DNA of 64,000 nucleotides from Neocallimastix lanati (nom. inval.) (GCA_016946835.1 JACVTC010000165.1:117001-181000), one strand, 5' to 3'. Shown: positions 11,249 to 24,735, counted from the first letter of the stretch. Numbers and translations: made by a program. Notes: generated by a model not told the origin, from the sequence alone.

Positions 11249-13597
11249 TTATTCAGATTCTCCGTAATCATTATGAAGACCAATAACATCAGCCTTAATG
11301 TTTTCCTTGGTCTTAGCCTTATCGTTACGAGTTTTATCTAACATTTCAAGGTATTCCTTAGTAACATCACCAGTAATGTATTTACCGTTGAAGACAGAAG
11401 TATCAAAACTCTTAATTTCCCTGTTGAATTTTCTACAAGATTCAATTAAATCATCTAAATCCTATTTATAAGAATATAAAAAAAAAATTAAAATAAAAAT
11501 AAAATAATTAGTTTATAAACATTTAACATCTTTATTTTTATATAATTATTAAAGAAAAATATTAAAATTCAATAATAAAAATTTTAATATATATATTTTG
11601 TTTTATTTACTTCATAGATAACGCAATCAGCACCAAGTTCCTTGGCAATTTCTTCTTCAGTTCTGTTGTAAGCAATTAATTCATTAGAAGTTGGCATATC
11701 AATACCATAAACATTTGGGTATCTAATTGGTGGGGAGCATGAAGCGAAGTAAACCTTCTTAGCTCCAGCATCACGAGCCATTTGAATAATTTCTCTTGAA
11801 GTAGTACCTCTAACAATTGAATCTAATAAAAAAAAATTAAAAATAAAAATATTAATATTAATAGATGTAGTAAAATATAATAATAAATATTCATATAAAT
11901 AAATAAAATAAAATATTTCAAATAATATATTATTATATATATTTTTTTTTTGTTGTTTTTGTTTTTGTTTGTATATACAATAAAACAATTTTTTATTTTC
12001 ATATAAACTCATATTTTATATTTTATATTTTATATTTTATATTATATATATATATATATATATTTTTTTTTTCTTTGATAATACTTTAAAAAGAATTAAA
12101 TAATAAAAAAGAAAAAAAATAAAAAAAAGGATTGTATATATATATATTTACCATCAACAATTAAAACATTCTTATCTCTAAATTCAAGATCCATAGCATT
12201 TAACTTTCTTCTAACAGACTTCTTTCTTTCAGATTGACCTGGCATAATGAAAGTTCTACCAATGTATCTGTTCTTAATAAAACCTTCACGATATAAAATA
12301 TTTAATTTATATGATACTTGTAGAGCGGCAACACGACTTGTATCTGGAACTGGAATAACGACATCAACATCCATTTTATCACCTAACTTTCTAACAACAG
12401 CATCAGCTAATGCTTCACCCATAGCTAAACGTGACTTGTAAACAGAAATACCATCAATAATAGAATCTGGACGAGCAAAGTAAACGTATTCGAAAATACA
12501 TGGAGTGAATTCAGCACCGGTAACTAATTGACGCTTGCTCATACCTTTCTTAGTAATAATGATAGCTTCTCCTGGCTTAACATCAACGAAATCCTTGAAA
12601 TCTAAAGTAGCTAATGCAACACTTTCAGAAGCAATCATATAGTCAGTACCTTTTTCATTCTTTCTAGTACCGTAAATTAAAGGACGGATACCGTTTGGAT
12701 CCTAAATTTATAATTAATATTATAATATAATATTGTATATATATAATATAAATTAAAAATGAATAAAAAAATCAAAAATAAAATTAAAATTAATAAAACA
12801 TTTCAATAATATTTTTCAAATCTATTAGTAAGTTTTATATTTATAGTTAAACTTAATAAAAAATAATTAAAACTTACTCTGAAAGCAATTAAACCAAAAC
12901 CAGCGATCATAGCAATACAAGCATAACCACCTCTACATTGCTCATAAATACCCTTAATGGCATTGAAAGTATCTTCTTCATTAACTCTGAATTTACCAGT
13001 TTTTTGTAAATTATTGGCAAAAATGTTTAACATTAATTCAGTATCAGAATCAGTATTAATATGTCTGTGGGCTTCTTCATCTAAGAATTTTTGTAATTCA
13101 TGAGCATTAGTTAAGTTACCATTCTATATTTTATATATAAATATATTAAAATAAGATATTATTAATAAATTTTTAAGAAAAGAAAAGTAAAAACTATTTT
13201 ACAATGATTTATTAATATTTATTAGTCTATTTAATAATAACTTACGTGAGCAAAAACTAAACCGTATGGACTGTTAACATAAAAAGGTTGAGCTTCAGAG
13301 TTAGAAGAAGTACCAGCTGTTGGGTAACGAACTATTTTAAACAATAAAGAAAATTTAGAGTTAATTTAATATTATAAATAAATTTATAAAATATTATTAC
13401 AAACATAAGAATATATTATAAATAAATTTCTAATATTAAAATAAATTCAAGATAATTACCATGACCAATACCCATGGAACCAATTAAATTCATTAAGGCT
13501 CTCTTGTTGAAAACATCCTTAACCATACCATTAGCCTTACATTGATACAAACGACCCTTATTACCACATGTGACTATACCTGCAGCATCCTTTAAAA

Positions 13598-13647
<50 letters not shown>

Positions 13648-13907
13648 TAATAATTAATAATTAAAATTTATTTAATGAAACAATTTGAAAAATTATATAT
13701 TTAATTTTTTCTTTTTTAAAAAAATATTCTTTTATTATTGTCAAAATTATTAAATTATTATTTTTTAAAATACTCTTTATATATTTAATGAAATAAAAAA
13801 TAGATATTTACTTGTCCTCTGTGTTGTAAAACGTTTAAACTTTCGTAAATTTCAACACTGCAATTTTGTTCAGTGTTAGCTAATAAAATACCACTAATAC
13901 CACACAT
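11249..13907 (-). CDS. ADE4: Amidophosphoribosyltransferase, 7 exons
   Basis: This is glutamine-PRPP amidotransferase, the first committed step of de novo purine synthesis in the cytosol (PRPP plus glutamine to 5-phosphoribosylamine). Exons on the minus strand are 13812-13907, 13460-13589, 13246-13331, 12878-13123, 12152-12701, 11611-11822 and 11249-11461. They join in frame to about 510 residues, the length of yeast Ade4. The start reads MCGISGI: Cys2 becomes the N-terminal nucleophile of the class II glutamine amidotransferase domain. Other family blocks are [44 protein letters not shown] and [17 protein letters not shown]. The PRPP-binding loop [14 protein letters not shown] is split by intron 5. 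The end is HNDYGESE. All six introns are GT-AG (122-329 nt); intron 1 holds a run of about 50 A. Splice sites were chosen by frame and family match. No obvious defect is seen. Confidence 0.95.
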
Positions 13908-16247
13908 TTTTATAATATATGATTACTTTATAGAATGAAAGATATGATTATATATATTATTAATATATAAATTTAATAGATATTAATATTTAGTTTTCTT
14001 TATTTATATAAAATATATTTAATTATATATGTATAAAAAGAAAAAATCAATTTTTAAAAGTGTAAAGATTAAAAAAAGTAAAATAACTTTTTTTTTTATT
14101 ATTAGTATGTAATGTATAATAATAATTATTTCTTTTCATTATTACTATATGAATTATTTAATTGATTATTTATTTAAAAACATTATTTCCATTTTTATTT
14201 TAATTCGATTTATTTCTTTATTATTAATTTTTAATTATCAATTACTGAATTAATATTTAAATTAGTTTTTGAACATATACTTCAGATATTCTATAGTTAT
14301 ATCACCAAAGTATTTTCATAATACTTAGTATTTTATCAATAATAATTATAGTTATAAAATATTAATAGTACTAAAAATAATATATTTTAAAAATTTAAAT
14401 TTATTATTTCTTTTTTTTTTTTATTATTTTGAGCCTTACTTTTTTTAAATTTATTAGTATTGAATATAATAAGTTATTAATAACTGTTTTTTTTAAAAAA
14501 AAGAAGAAATGAGAGTATAAGAGCTAATAAAAGTATAATAAAATCAAATATTTTATTTCTTTTTTATTATTCTCCTTATTTTTGAACAGACTTTTTTTTA
14601 ATTAATTAAAAAAAAGAAGTATTTTTTTTTAATTACAATAATAATAATAATAATAAAAAAAAAAAAAGTATTTTAAATTTCTTTTTTTTTTTTTTTTGAA
14701 AAAGTTTTAACAGTGAAGAGTGAAAAAAAAAAAAAAAAAAATTAAATATTAAAATATTAAATATTGTAATTAATATAATTAGAAAAAAAAAATAAATTTT
14801 TTGAATATTAAAAATTATAATTAATTATAAATCATGAAATAATATATTGCAGTCAATATATTAACAAAGTATATTATATATTAACATATAGTTATTATTT
14901 AATTATTTAATTATTTATTATTTATTATTATTTATTATTATTTATTAATAAATACTCTTTTTTATTATTTATTATTTATTAATAAATACTCTTTTTATTA
15001 TTATTCCATTATTTATTATTTATTATTTAATATTTATTATTTATTATTTATTATTCAATTATTTATTATTTAATTATGAATATTAATTTTTCATCCTTAA
15101 AATTTTGTATATAATAAATTGTAAATAATAATAATATTATTATTATTTTATTATTATTAATATTATTGTTGTTATTAATACTCGCTATTAACCTATTAAT
15201 ATTAATATTTTTAAATTCTATAAAACAATATAAATTTAATTGTTCATATATTGCAATATATTAATAATATATATGTACCATTAAAATTTCTAACTTTAAC
15301 ACACTTTTTATATTCAATTTTTTTAAATGATGATTGGACAAATGGCTCTGGGTATATATAATATAAATAATACGAAGTATATATATAAAGTATATTATTA
15401 ATAATACTATGTTTACAATATTTATATATTTCACATATTAGAATATGTAATACTTTTTTATATAGAAATAAAATTTAAAAATTAAATAAGGATAATATAT
15501 ATTTAAATTAAATCCATTATATTGAAAATATATTAAAGATTTAAAAAAAAAAAAAAAAAAAAAGATTAACAAAAAGCATTGGATAAAAATACATACATTC
15601 AATTTTTAATTTTAATTTTTAAACCAAAAGTATACGTTAGAATTGAATTCAATGTTGATAATATATTTATAATATATTTAGCCATATATTAAGATCTACA
15701 AAATGATTTAAAAAAAAGATTGAATATTGAAAAAAAATTAAGAAAAGGGTTAAATTATAATCTAACCAACAAATTTATTACCAAAGGAAAAATTTTAATT
15801 TTTAAATTTTTATATATCAGAAAATAACAATATATAATAAATAATAAATATTAAATATTAAATATTAAATAATTGAATAATAAATAAATAAATAATTGAA
15901 TAATAAATAATAAATAAATAAATAATAAATAATTGAATAAATAATAAATAATTGAATAATTGAATAATAAATAATTATTAATAATAAAAAATAAGTAATA
16001 AGTAATAATTAATAATATTAATAATAAATATTTATATTCATATACATTATAATATAATGGAATATATTTTTTTTAATTTTTTATTTTTTTTATGGTTTAA
16101 AGGAGTATAATGGTTTAATATCATTCTTTTTTTTTTCAAAATACTTTTAATCTTTCTAATGTCATATTTAATGATTTTTTTTTTTTTTTTTTTTGTATAA
16201 ATATTCATAATATCTTTCTAAATTTAAAAGGATATTTTGAAAAAAAA

Positions 16248-16282
<35 letters not shown>

Positions 16283-17478
16283 TTTTTTTTGAATCCTTTT
16301 GAAATAATACATAAATTAACTCAATCATTCATTTTTTTAAAAAAAATCTTATTTTTAGATATATATACACTAAAAAACTTTTAAATCTTTTATTATTAAC
16401 TAATTGCAAGACTTTTTATTTTAGAATATGAAATATTAATTTCGTTTTTACATAAATTAAAAGGAGTACTTGATATTTATTTTTGCAATATAAAATATTA
16501 ATAATAATAATTTTCATTTTATAAAAATAATTATATAAAAAAAAATATATTATAAAGCGGAATAAATGTTACTTTATTTTATAATATAAAATATTAATAA
16601 TAATTTTTTTTTTTTTTTTATAATACAAAAAATAAATAATATATTAAAATATAAAGTTTTACTAAAATAGTAAAATATTGGTGGTTAATATAATTTAAAT
16701 TGATAAATTGTAATTATTCTTTTTCAAAATCTTATTATTATTATTAATAAAATCAACATTTAAAAATGGTTTTTTTTTAAGGTTTACATAATTATAATTA
16801 TACCCTTTAAACTATTAAATAATAATGAAAATATTAAAATATATTAAAATATTCCCTATTTTAATATATATATATATTTATTTTAAAATATTATTAATTA
16901 AATAATGGTATGATCAATAAATTATAAATATATATATATATATTTTATTAAAATGATATAATATTGATGGAAAGTATTACATTAAGGAACTTTTAATTAT
17001 TCCTTTTCAAAAAATAAATTAACAACTAATAAATAGCAATATTGATAATAATGAAAAGATTGAAATAATAATAGTAGCAACAATAATAAAAATACTAACA
17101 AATGGATATCACTTTTAATAATAATAATAATTATTAAAATCACAATTTAGAAATATTACAACTTAAATTAAAGTCTTTATGATACACCATATTTTAAATG
17201 TGTATCTCATAAAATTGAATGAGCAATAGGAAATTTATCTAATAAAATTGTATATATATAAATAATTTATCTAAATATTAATTAAAAAGATATATATATT
17301 ATTTATAATAAAATATTAATAAAATATAAATTAGTTTGATAAATAAATTAATAATATAAATATAAATATAACATAATTAAATATAGTATAATAAGAATAT
17401 TAAGTATATAATAAGATATTGAATTATATTATTAAATGTAACTATTTCTATTCATATTGTTTCATTTATAGTCAAGAA
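13908..17478. other. 3.6-kb intergenic gap, simple sequence
   Basis: This is the 5' flank of ADE4 and beyond. It holds A/T homopolymers, TTATTTA/AATAATA heptamer arrays (14895-15075 and 15838-16000) and TA runs (16248-16284). A few unique AT-rich patches near 15280-15350 and 16380-17450 show no frame, RNA or transposon signature. I see no gene. Confidence 0.45.
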
Positions 17479-18028
17479 GCCCGAGTAGCCTAATCGGATA
17501 GGGCATTAGACTCCTAATCTAAAGATTCTAAAGATTCTGTATTTAACTCCCGCCATAAGTGCTTAGTCTTTCCAGTTTTTGTCCTGGTGGTTAGTATTAT
17601 GGACTAACACATATAAGGTTTTGAGATTGATCTCATGACGACCTTCTGAATTTATATGGAGTGATTTTTGTCTTCCAAGGGGTGCTTTTCCCTATAGATG
17701 AAGTTGGTGTTCACTCACCATGATAAGTATTCCTGTTGCTAGACTATATAATTACTAGTGCAGAGATCATTTGATCTGTGAGAGGATAAGTGTAGTTGCT
17801 CTTTCCTAGATGACTGTTCAAGAGATCACTGAAAAGAAGCCTTTTGAATAAAGCGACTTATAGGGAACATCTTTTCATATTGGTACTGCCTAGAGTGAGG
17901 TCTTCATTGACCTCGAAATGATATGGCAAAGAAGCCAATGAGAGTCTGATACATTTACAGGAGAGGACTGGAGTTAAATTATTCTCCCCTCTCATTAATC
18001 CCAGTCTTTAATAATAATAAAAAAAAAA
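17479..18028 (+). mobile_element. tRNA-Arg(CCT)-headed SINE-like element
   Basis: The 5' end is a tRNA-Arg-like head (17479 to about 17554). It has acceptor-like 'gcccgag', A-box 'tagcctaatcgg' and a perfect 5-bp anticodon stem (17506-17510 with 17518-17522). The loop 'ctcctaa' has anticodon CCT at 17513-17515. A duplicated 'ctaaagatt' and a decayed T-arm ('atttaactcccgcc') mean it cannot be a working tRNA. The body is GC-richer than everything around it and is full of hairpins: gttagt/actaac (17590-17608), tgagat/atctca (17622-17635), tggtg/cacca (17705-17720), agatca/tgatct (17764-17777) and gaggtc/gacctc (17897-17914). It ends in 'taataataata' plus A-tail (18009-18028). Head, body and tail match a tRNA-derived SINE of about 550 bp. 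An unknown structured ncRNA is the alternative. No clear target duplication was found. Confidence 0.55.
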
Positions 18029-18127
18029 GCCTTTATAATTATAGCTAATCAGAATAATATATTTTTTCTAAATATATTATAGGCAAATAAGATTAAGATA
18101 CTTGTTATAAGTATATAAAGAAATCAA

Positions 18128-18248
18128 GAAATGAGACTGTCTTGTGACGTCGATGCTCATCTTCATCGATACCGTATTTGTCCTTATAAGCATCGTCCAG
18201 ATAGTCAAGGAGAATTTCACGATGTGGAATGTTATAGGAAATGAGACT
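18128..18248 (-). pseudogene. Coding-like scrap between 11-bp direct repeats
   Basis: The 11-mer GAAATGAGACT occurs at 18128-18138 and 18238-18248. Between them is an unusually GC-rich block. On the minus strand it reads NIPHREILLDYLDDAYKDK then YGIDEDEHRRHKTVSFL without a stop, with codon use quite unlike random AT-rich DNA. It is either a captured gene fragment inserted with an 11-bp target duplication, or a remnant of a repeat-containing gene. No family is recognised. It lies about 100 bp downstream of the SINE-like element's tail and may be related to it. Confidence 0.45.
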
Positions 18249-18289
18249 TTACCATAGCCTTTGTGATATGATATAAAATAAATATGTGA

Positions 18290-20897
18290 CTGTGGATATA
18301 TGTATATTAATAATAAATAATATAAATAATATATTAATACTCTATCCAGTTAATATTTGGGATACTAATGAAAATAATGATAATAATAAATAATAAATAA
18401 TAAATAATAAATAATAAATAATAAATAATAAATAAATAAATAAATAAATAAATAATAAATAAATAAATAATAAATAATATAATATTGTAATAATTCATAT
18501 TAATGAATACAAAATATAATAATAATTTATATAATTTCTATATAAATTATATTAATTAGTTGTAAGATAAAATAACATTTCAACTTGAATTAAGATATTG
18601 ATTTTTAATATTCTAATAATAATAGTAGTGCTATTAAATATACATAATATTTAATATTTATACCAGTACCAATATTAATACTACAAAAATAATAATAATA
18701 CTAAATGATAATAATAAAAAAAAAAATAATATAATAAAATAATAATGATAATAATAATATAAAATAATATCAATAATAGTAATAACAATTACTAAATAAA
18801 TAGATAAATAATAAATATTTAATTATGCTATATGTTTTATAAAAATAAGTTATTAAGGAATTTTCTTTTTTTAAAAAAAATATTTTTAAAAATCATCCTA
18901 AAACATTATAATTTATATTTCATTTATACAAGATAAACTTTTAATATTTTAATAATAATTTTAAATATTAATTATGATAATAATTATATGAAATAATAAG
19001 TATATATATAAAAAATAAATAAGCAATAAATAAATAAGCAATTTATAAATAAATAATAAAAATAATAAATAAACAAATAAATAATATATAAATAAATAAT
19101 AAATAATAAATAATAAAAATAATAAATAAATAAATAAATAAATAATATATAAATAAATAATAAATAATAAATAATAAATAATAAATAATAAATAATAAAT
19201 AATAAATAATAAATAATAAATAATAAATAATAAATAATAATAAATAATAAATAATAAATAATAAATAATAAATAATAAATAATAAATAAATAAATAATAA
19301 ATAAATGATAAATAATAGAAAGAGTATTTATTGATAAATAATAAACATTAAATAATCAATAATCAATAATAAATATTAAATAGTAAATAATAATTAATAA
19401 ATAAATATTAAAAAATAAATAAATAGTAAATAAACAAATAGTAAATTCAAAATTTATTGTATTGAAAAAAGTATAAAGGAAATTTCTTTTGAAGAAAAAA
19501 AATAAGTATTAAAAAGAGAAAAAAACATAATATTAATAGTTTTATATTTCTAAAGGTATTATATAAATTTATGAATATATGTTTAATGATAAAAATTAAC
19601 ATTTAAGCAAGAATCAATAGAGATTAACTTTTAAGATTTTAATAATAAAAACTTTATCTTTTTTTTTTTTTTTTTTAAAGTTTTTTTCTTATATAAATTT
19701 TCTTAATAAATTATTTTTAAAAATAATTAATATTTAATAATAAAAATAAAACAAAACATAAAATTAAAAACAACTTTAATTTTCTAAATTTTAATTATTA
19801 TATATTTAATTCGGTTTTAAATAAAAAAAATTATCATGTTTTTAAGCATGGAAATGAGATGGTTTACAAAAAATAATTATAATTAATAATAAAGATAAAA
19901 TAAAAAAAAATGCATGAATACAAAACAAGCATGAATTAGAAATAAGAATAATAATTTAATAATTCATTTTCTGGTATATATAATATGATTATTTATATAT
20001 CTTGTATATAACATTATTGTTGAATATATTAAAAATAATAAATAATAAATAATAAATAATTAAATAATAAATAATAGATAATAAATAATAAATAATAAAT
20101 AATAAATAATGAATAATAAATAATAAATAAAAATAATAAATAAAAATAATAAATAAATAAGAAATAAGAAATAAGAAATAAGAAATAAGAAATAAATAAT
20201 AAATAATAAATAATAAATAATAAATAATAAATAATAAATAATAAATAATAAATAATTGAATAATAAATAATAAATAATAAATAATAAATAATGAATAAAT
20301 AATAAATAATAAATAGATAATAAATAGATAATAAATAAGTAAATAAATAAACTTTATTTTATATATTTTATCATTATAAAAAAAAAGACTTTAAATTTTC
20401 ATTTGAAAATTATGAGAAATATTTAGAAATAATTTTTTTTTTTCTTGTATTTAATTTTTTTTTCTTATCTATTTATACTTTTCTTTCTTTGAAAAATAAA
20501 AATAAAAATAATAATAATATAAAAAAGAAAAAAGAAAGAAAGAAAAAAAAATAATTTTTTACATTAATATCAATATAAAGCAATAATATATTTTTTTGTT
20601 AAAAAAAAATAGAAATAAATATATATATATAAAATAATTTATAAAAGTATCAATATTTTATTTGTAATAAATATATAAATAAGTAAATAAATAACAACAA
20701 AATAAAAACAAACAAAAAAATAACAAAAAAAAAAAAAAAAAAAAACCAAAAAGAAAGTTTTGGATATAATATAAAATATAATTAGACTTATAAATTATAG
20801 ATAGAAAACAAATTAAAATCAAAATAAACAAAAAAGAAAAAGAAGTTTAAAGAAAAAGAAATTTTTATTGAAAGAAATATATAAAATTATAACGAAA
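18290..20897. other. Intergenic gap with heptamer arrays
   Basis: AATAATA arrays and AAAT variants occupy 18378-18480, 19020-19320 and 20036-20345. Between them are A/T homopolymers and short unique AT-rich stretches. The last 200 bp (20690-20897) are purine-rich and probably the RER1 promoter and 5' UTR. I see no gene. Confidence 0.5.
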
Positions 20898-21104
20898 ATG
20901 GATTTCACTCAAAATGACGAAGTACAAAGAGACTCTTCTTTTAGTCTCTTCTTGAGAAAAATTTCAAATGTAATTATCTTTGATATAAATATTAATTATT
21001 ATATTTTCTTCATTCTATAAATGGATAAGCAGGAATTGTTTAATAAATAAATAAAAAATATTGGTCAATGGAATGAAAGGATTATTTTAAATAGTAATAA
21101 TATG

Positions 21105-21138
<34 letters not shown>

Positions 21139-21663
21139 AAAGGGATTGCAAATGAACATAACATAAAAATGATAAAGGAGAATTATTGTAAGCCATATTC
21201 ATTAATAATAAATTATTAAGTTAATATAATAATATATGAAAAAAAATATATTGTCATATTACTTAATAATATATAATATTCATTTTTTTAAATGAGGATA
21301 ATCAATATAATATTTTACAGAAAAGATGGTAACAATGAATAATTGATTTTTCAAGAAAATAATAAATCGTTTGAATAATATTTTTAGTAAATAGGAATGA
21401 TAACAAATATATCTTTGTTACTTATATAGTAATATTAATGATAGTAACCAAAATTCTATATATTAAAAATTAATTTTGTATATTCAATTTCAATCAATTT
21501 ATAAAAATATTAGAATAAATATATTTATATATTTATGTTGTGTACTAATATCATGATTATTTATATTAAGATTAATATAGAAGATAAAAACTACTTTAAA
21601 TTTATTTTTATTCTCTTTTTTTTTTTATTTTTATTTTTATTTTATTTTAATAATAATATGACG

Positions 21664-21696
<33 letters not shown>

Positions 21697-22778
21697 AAAT
21701 AGTCATATCAAAGAATATTAGATACTTCTACTCCGTATAAGCTTCAAAGATGGTTATTTGCTTGTGTATTATTAATATTATTTTTGTATAGAATTATTGC
21801 AGCTCAAGGTTACTATGTTGGTGTGTATTTTAATAAATATATGATTTGAATAATATAATATATAAATATTTAAAAAAAAATTTTTTTTAATATAATTTAC
21901 TAAATATACTAAATATATATAAATATATATATTTAATTTTTATTTATTCATTATTCATTATTATTAATATTAATTATGTTATATACTTTATTTATTTTTT
22001 TTCTTTAATATATATATATATTTATTATTATTATTACTTTCTAGTTATATATACACTTGGTATATATTTATTAACTCAATTCACTTTATTCTTATCACCA
22101 CAATTTGGTACCCTCGATATGGATATTATGGAAGATGATATGGAAGATGAACCAACCCTACCAGTTAATAATGATGACGAATTCAAACCATTTATAAGAC
22201 GTTTACCAGAATTCAAATTTTGGTATTTATTATCAACAATATAATTATATATAAATATTATTTAAATAATATATATATATACTTATTTATTTTAAAACAA
22301 AAAGAAAGAATATTATATTAATTTTTTTTTTTTATTTGTTATACTTCAATTATACATATATATATAAATGTATAATTTTTTTTTTTTTTTAAAATTTGAT
22401 TCAATTCATATATAGGCATAATACTGTTAGAGCTACTTTATTAGCTTTTGTTTGTGCTTTCATTCCATTCTTTGATATTCCAGTTTTCTGGCCAATTTTA
22501 TTGTATTTTTTTTTTTTTTTTTTTAAAAATAAAAAAAAATAATCCTTTAATAAAATATATTTATTTATATATAAATAAATATTAAACTATTATTAATTAA
22601 ATTTTTATATTATAATATATATATTTTTATTTTATATTTATTTATTTATTTTTTTTTTAGAATGTACTTCATTGTTATTACATACTTATCAATGAAAAAG
22701 CAAATTGACCATATGATTAAGCATCATTATGTTCCATTTGATATTGGAAAGAAAAAATACAACAAAGTTGATAAATAA
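20898..22778 (+). CDS. RER1: RER1 ER-retrieval receptor, 5 exons
   Basis: Rer1 is a four-span Golgi membrane receptor. It binds transmembrane segments of escaped ER proteins and returns them in COPI vesicles. Exons are 20898-20969, 21703-21820, 22045-22222, 22416-22502 and 22661-22778, joining in frame to 190 residues (yeast Rer1 is 188). Family blocks seen: YQRILDTSTPYKLQRW, the hydrophobic segment LLILFLYRIIAAQGYYVVIY, then DEFKPFIRRLPEFKFWHNT. These are followed by FFDIPVFWPILLMYF and the C-terminal MKHHYVPFDIGKKKY-type tail (here MIKHHYVPFDIGKKKY). The acidic loop 'MDIMEDDMEDEPTLP' sits between spans 2 and 3. Introns are GT-AG. Intron 1 (733 nt) contains a run of about 28 A and a T-run of about 30 just before the acceptor. 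The product looks complete. Confidence 0.95.
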
Positions 22779-23019
22779 ATAAATAAATAAAATTAATTTA
22801 AACAATAAATAATTAATTAAGAAACAATGATAAAAAAAAAATAAAAATAAAAATAAAATAAAATAAAAAAAAAAAAAACCAAAGAAAAACAGGAAAAAAA
22901 AAAAAAAAAAACCAAAGAAAGGAAATTTAATAATTTTTTTTTATTTATTTTTTTATTTTTTTTTTTTTAACAATTCCAATTTTATTAAACGTTTAATATA
23001 TAAAATGCAATAAAAATAA

Positions 23020-23064
<45 letters not shown>

Positions 23065-24215
23065 TTAAAAAAAAGACAAAATAAAAGATACTATTTAATA
23101 ATAATAAATATAATTATATTAATTATATTAATGATGATAAATCATAATTGATAAAAAAATATATATAAAAGTATACTATTTATGTTAATTATTTTGATTA
23201 ATTATATTTAAAGAAGAAAAATTATTTATTTTATTATTTATCTTTTATTATTATTATAATCATATATCATTACTACAAATTCAATTATTTTAATTATTAT
23301 TGTAATTATCAAAAGTATATATTATATATTCATATTTATATAAATATATATATTTTTACTATAATTATTATTATTATTATTATTAATTATTATAAAGAAT
23401 CATGAATCGAAATATATAGAATTAATTTATTCGACGTTTTAATTATTATTTCTATATCTCTTTTATTATTGCGTTTTTTATTTTTATGATAGACAAATGT
23501 CTATCATAATATCATAATATTTATAATATTTTTGAATTATTTTATTAATAATAATATATTTATATATATATAAAAGTACATCATTTAATTTTTTTTTTTT
23601 TTTTTGTTAAGAAATAAAGTTTATTTGTCTTTATGACTTTTTTTTTTTGTTAAGAAATAAAGTTTATTTGTCTTTATGACTTTTTTTTTTTTTTTGAAAA
23701 GGTTAATCATGAACCAGGTTGATATCTCTATTAAAAATGAATAATTATATTTATATGAATAATAATAAATAATAAATTGTATAAATAATAATAATATATA
23801 ATATTAAGTAATAATAAATAATAAATTATATATAAAAATATTATATAAAAATAATAATAAATAATAAATAATAAATAATAAATAATAATAAATAATAATA
23901 AATAATAAATAATAAATAATAATAAATAATAATAAATAATAAATAATAAATAATAAATAATAAATAATAAATAATAAATAATTAATAATAAATAATAAAT
24001 AATAATAAATAATAATAAATAATAAATAATATTAAAAAAAAAAAAAAATTCGTTTTATCTAATGAATAATTTGAATGATTTACTTTTTTTATTATATATT
24101 TTTATTTTTTTAATCAACTAGAAATAAATTTATTAAAATATATATAATATATATATATATATATGAAAATAAAAATCATGAAATAATTTTTATATTAATA
24201 TAAAAAGATAAAAAA
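22779..24215. other. Intergenic, heptamer array and small repeats
   Basis: TA run 23022-23060 and AATAATA-type array 23757-24033, plus A/T homopolymers. The 10-bp inverted repeat atgataGACA/TGTCtatcat lies at 23486-23507. I see no gene. Confidence 0.5.
23606..23680. repeat. Perfect 32-bp direct repeat with T-tract spacer
   Basis: The 32-bp unit beginning 'gttaagaaataaagttta' and ending 'ctttatgac' occurs identically at 23606-23637 and 23649-23680. An 11-base T run separates the copies and T tracts flank both. Identity of the copies indicates a recent local duplication. Confidence 0.9.
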
Positions 24216-24683
24216 AAAAAAAAAAAAAAAAACTATGCTGTGAGTTTTTGAGGATAAAACAAGTTCTAACTCTTTCCATTCATTCATCGATGATTACTCC
24301 AAGTGGATAAAAATAAAAAAAATTATCATTCAAATTTGTATTAGAATATCTTTTTTTTTTTTTTTTTTTTTTTGCCTTATCGTTTCGAAATTGACGCTCT
24401 TGACAACGGTAGGCCTTCTATAATAGAGTTATTGATTCATAATGTAAAAAATTCATTAAACTATACAATATAGGATAAGGCCTATCGTTAATAAGGAATT
24501 TAGTAAAGCCTCACAAATTATGAAATCGGGAAAAAGGAAGACCCCTCTCGAAAGTTATTGAAAGTATATTATTTAATAAAACGCTTTCTTCTTTCCCCCT
24601 TCCCCCCTTCCCCTCTCCTACCTTGAATCGATCTTTAACATTTTCATATACTGCATTTCTGGACAAGAAAGAGACACAGTAAC

Positions 24684-24735
<52 letters not shown>

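Noticed and set aside
12247-12441. Plus-strand 64-codon frame within ADE4
   Set aside because: It is antisense to ADE4 exon 5, which has clear family motifs.
17479-17554. A functional tRNA-Arg(CCT) gene
   Set aside because: The A-box, anticodon arm and CCT anticodon are right, but a duplicated 'ctaaagatt' disrupts the variable/T-arm region. The 3' acceptor strand also does not pair with gcccgag.
24370-24500. A structured housekeeping RNA (RNase P or SRP RNA)
   Set aside because: A short inverted repeat exists, but none of the conserved sequence blocks of those RNAs could be found.
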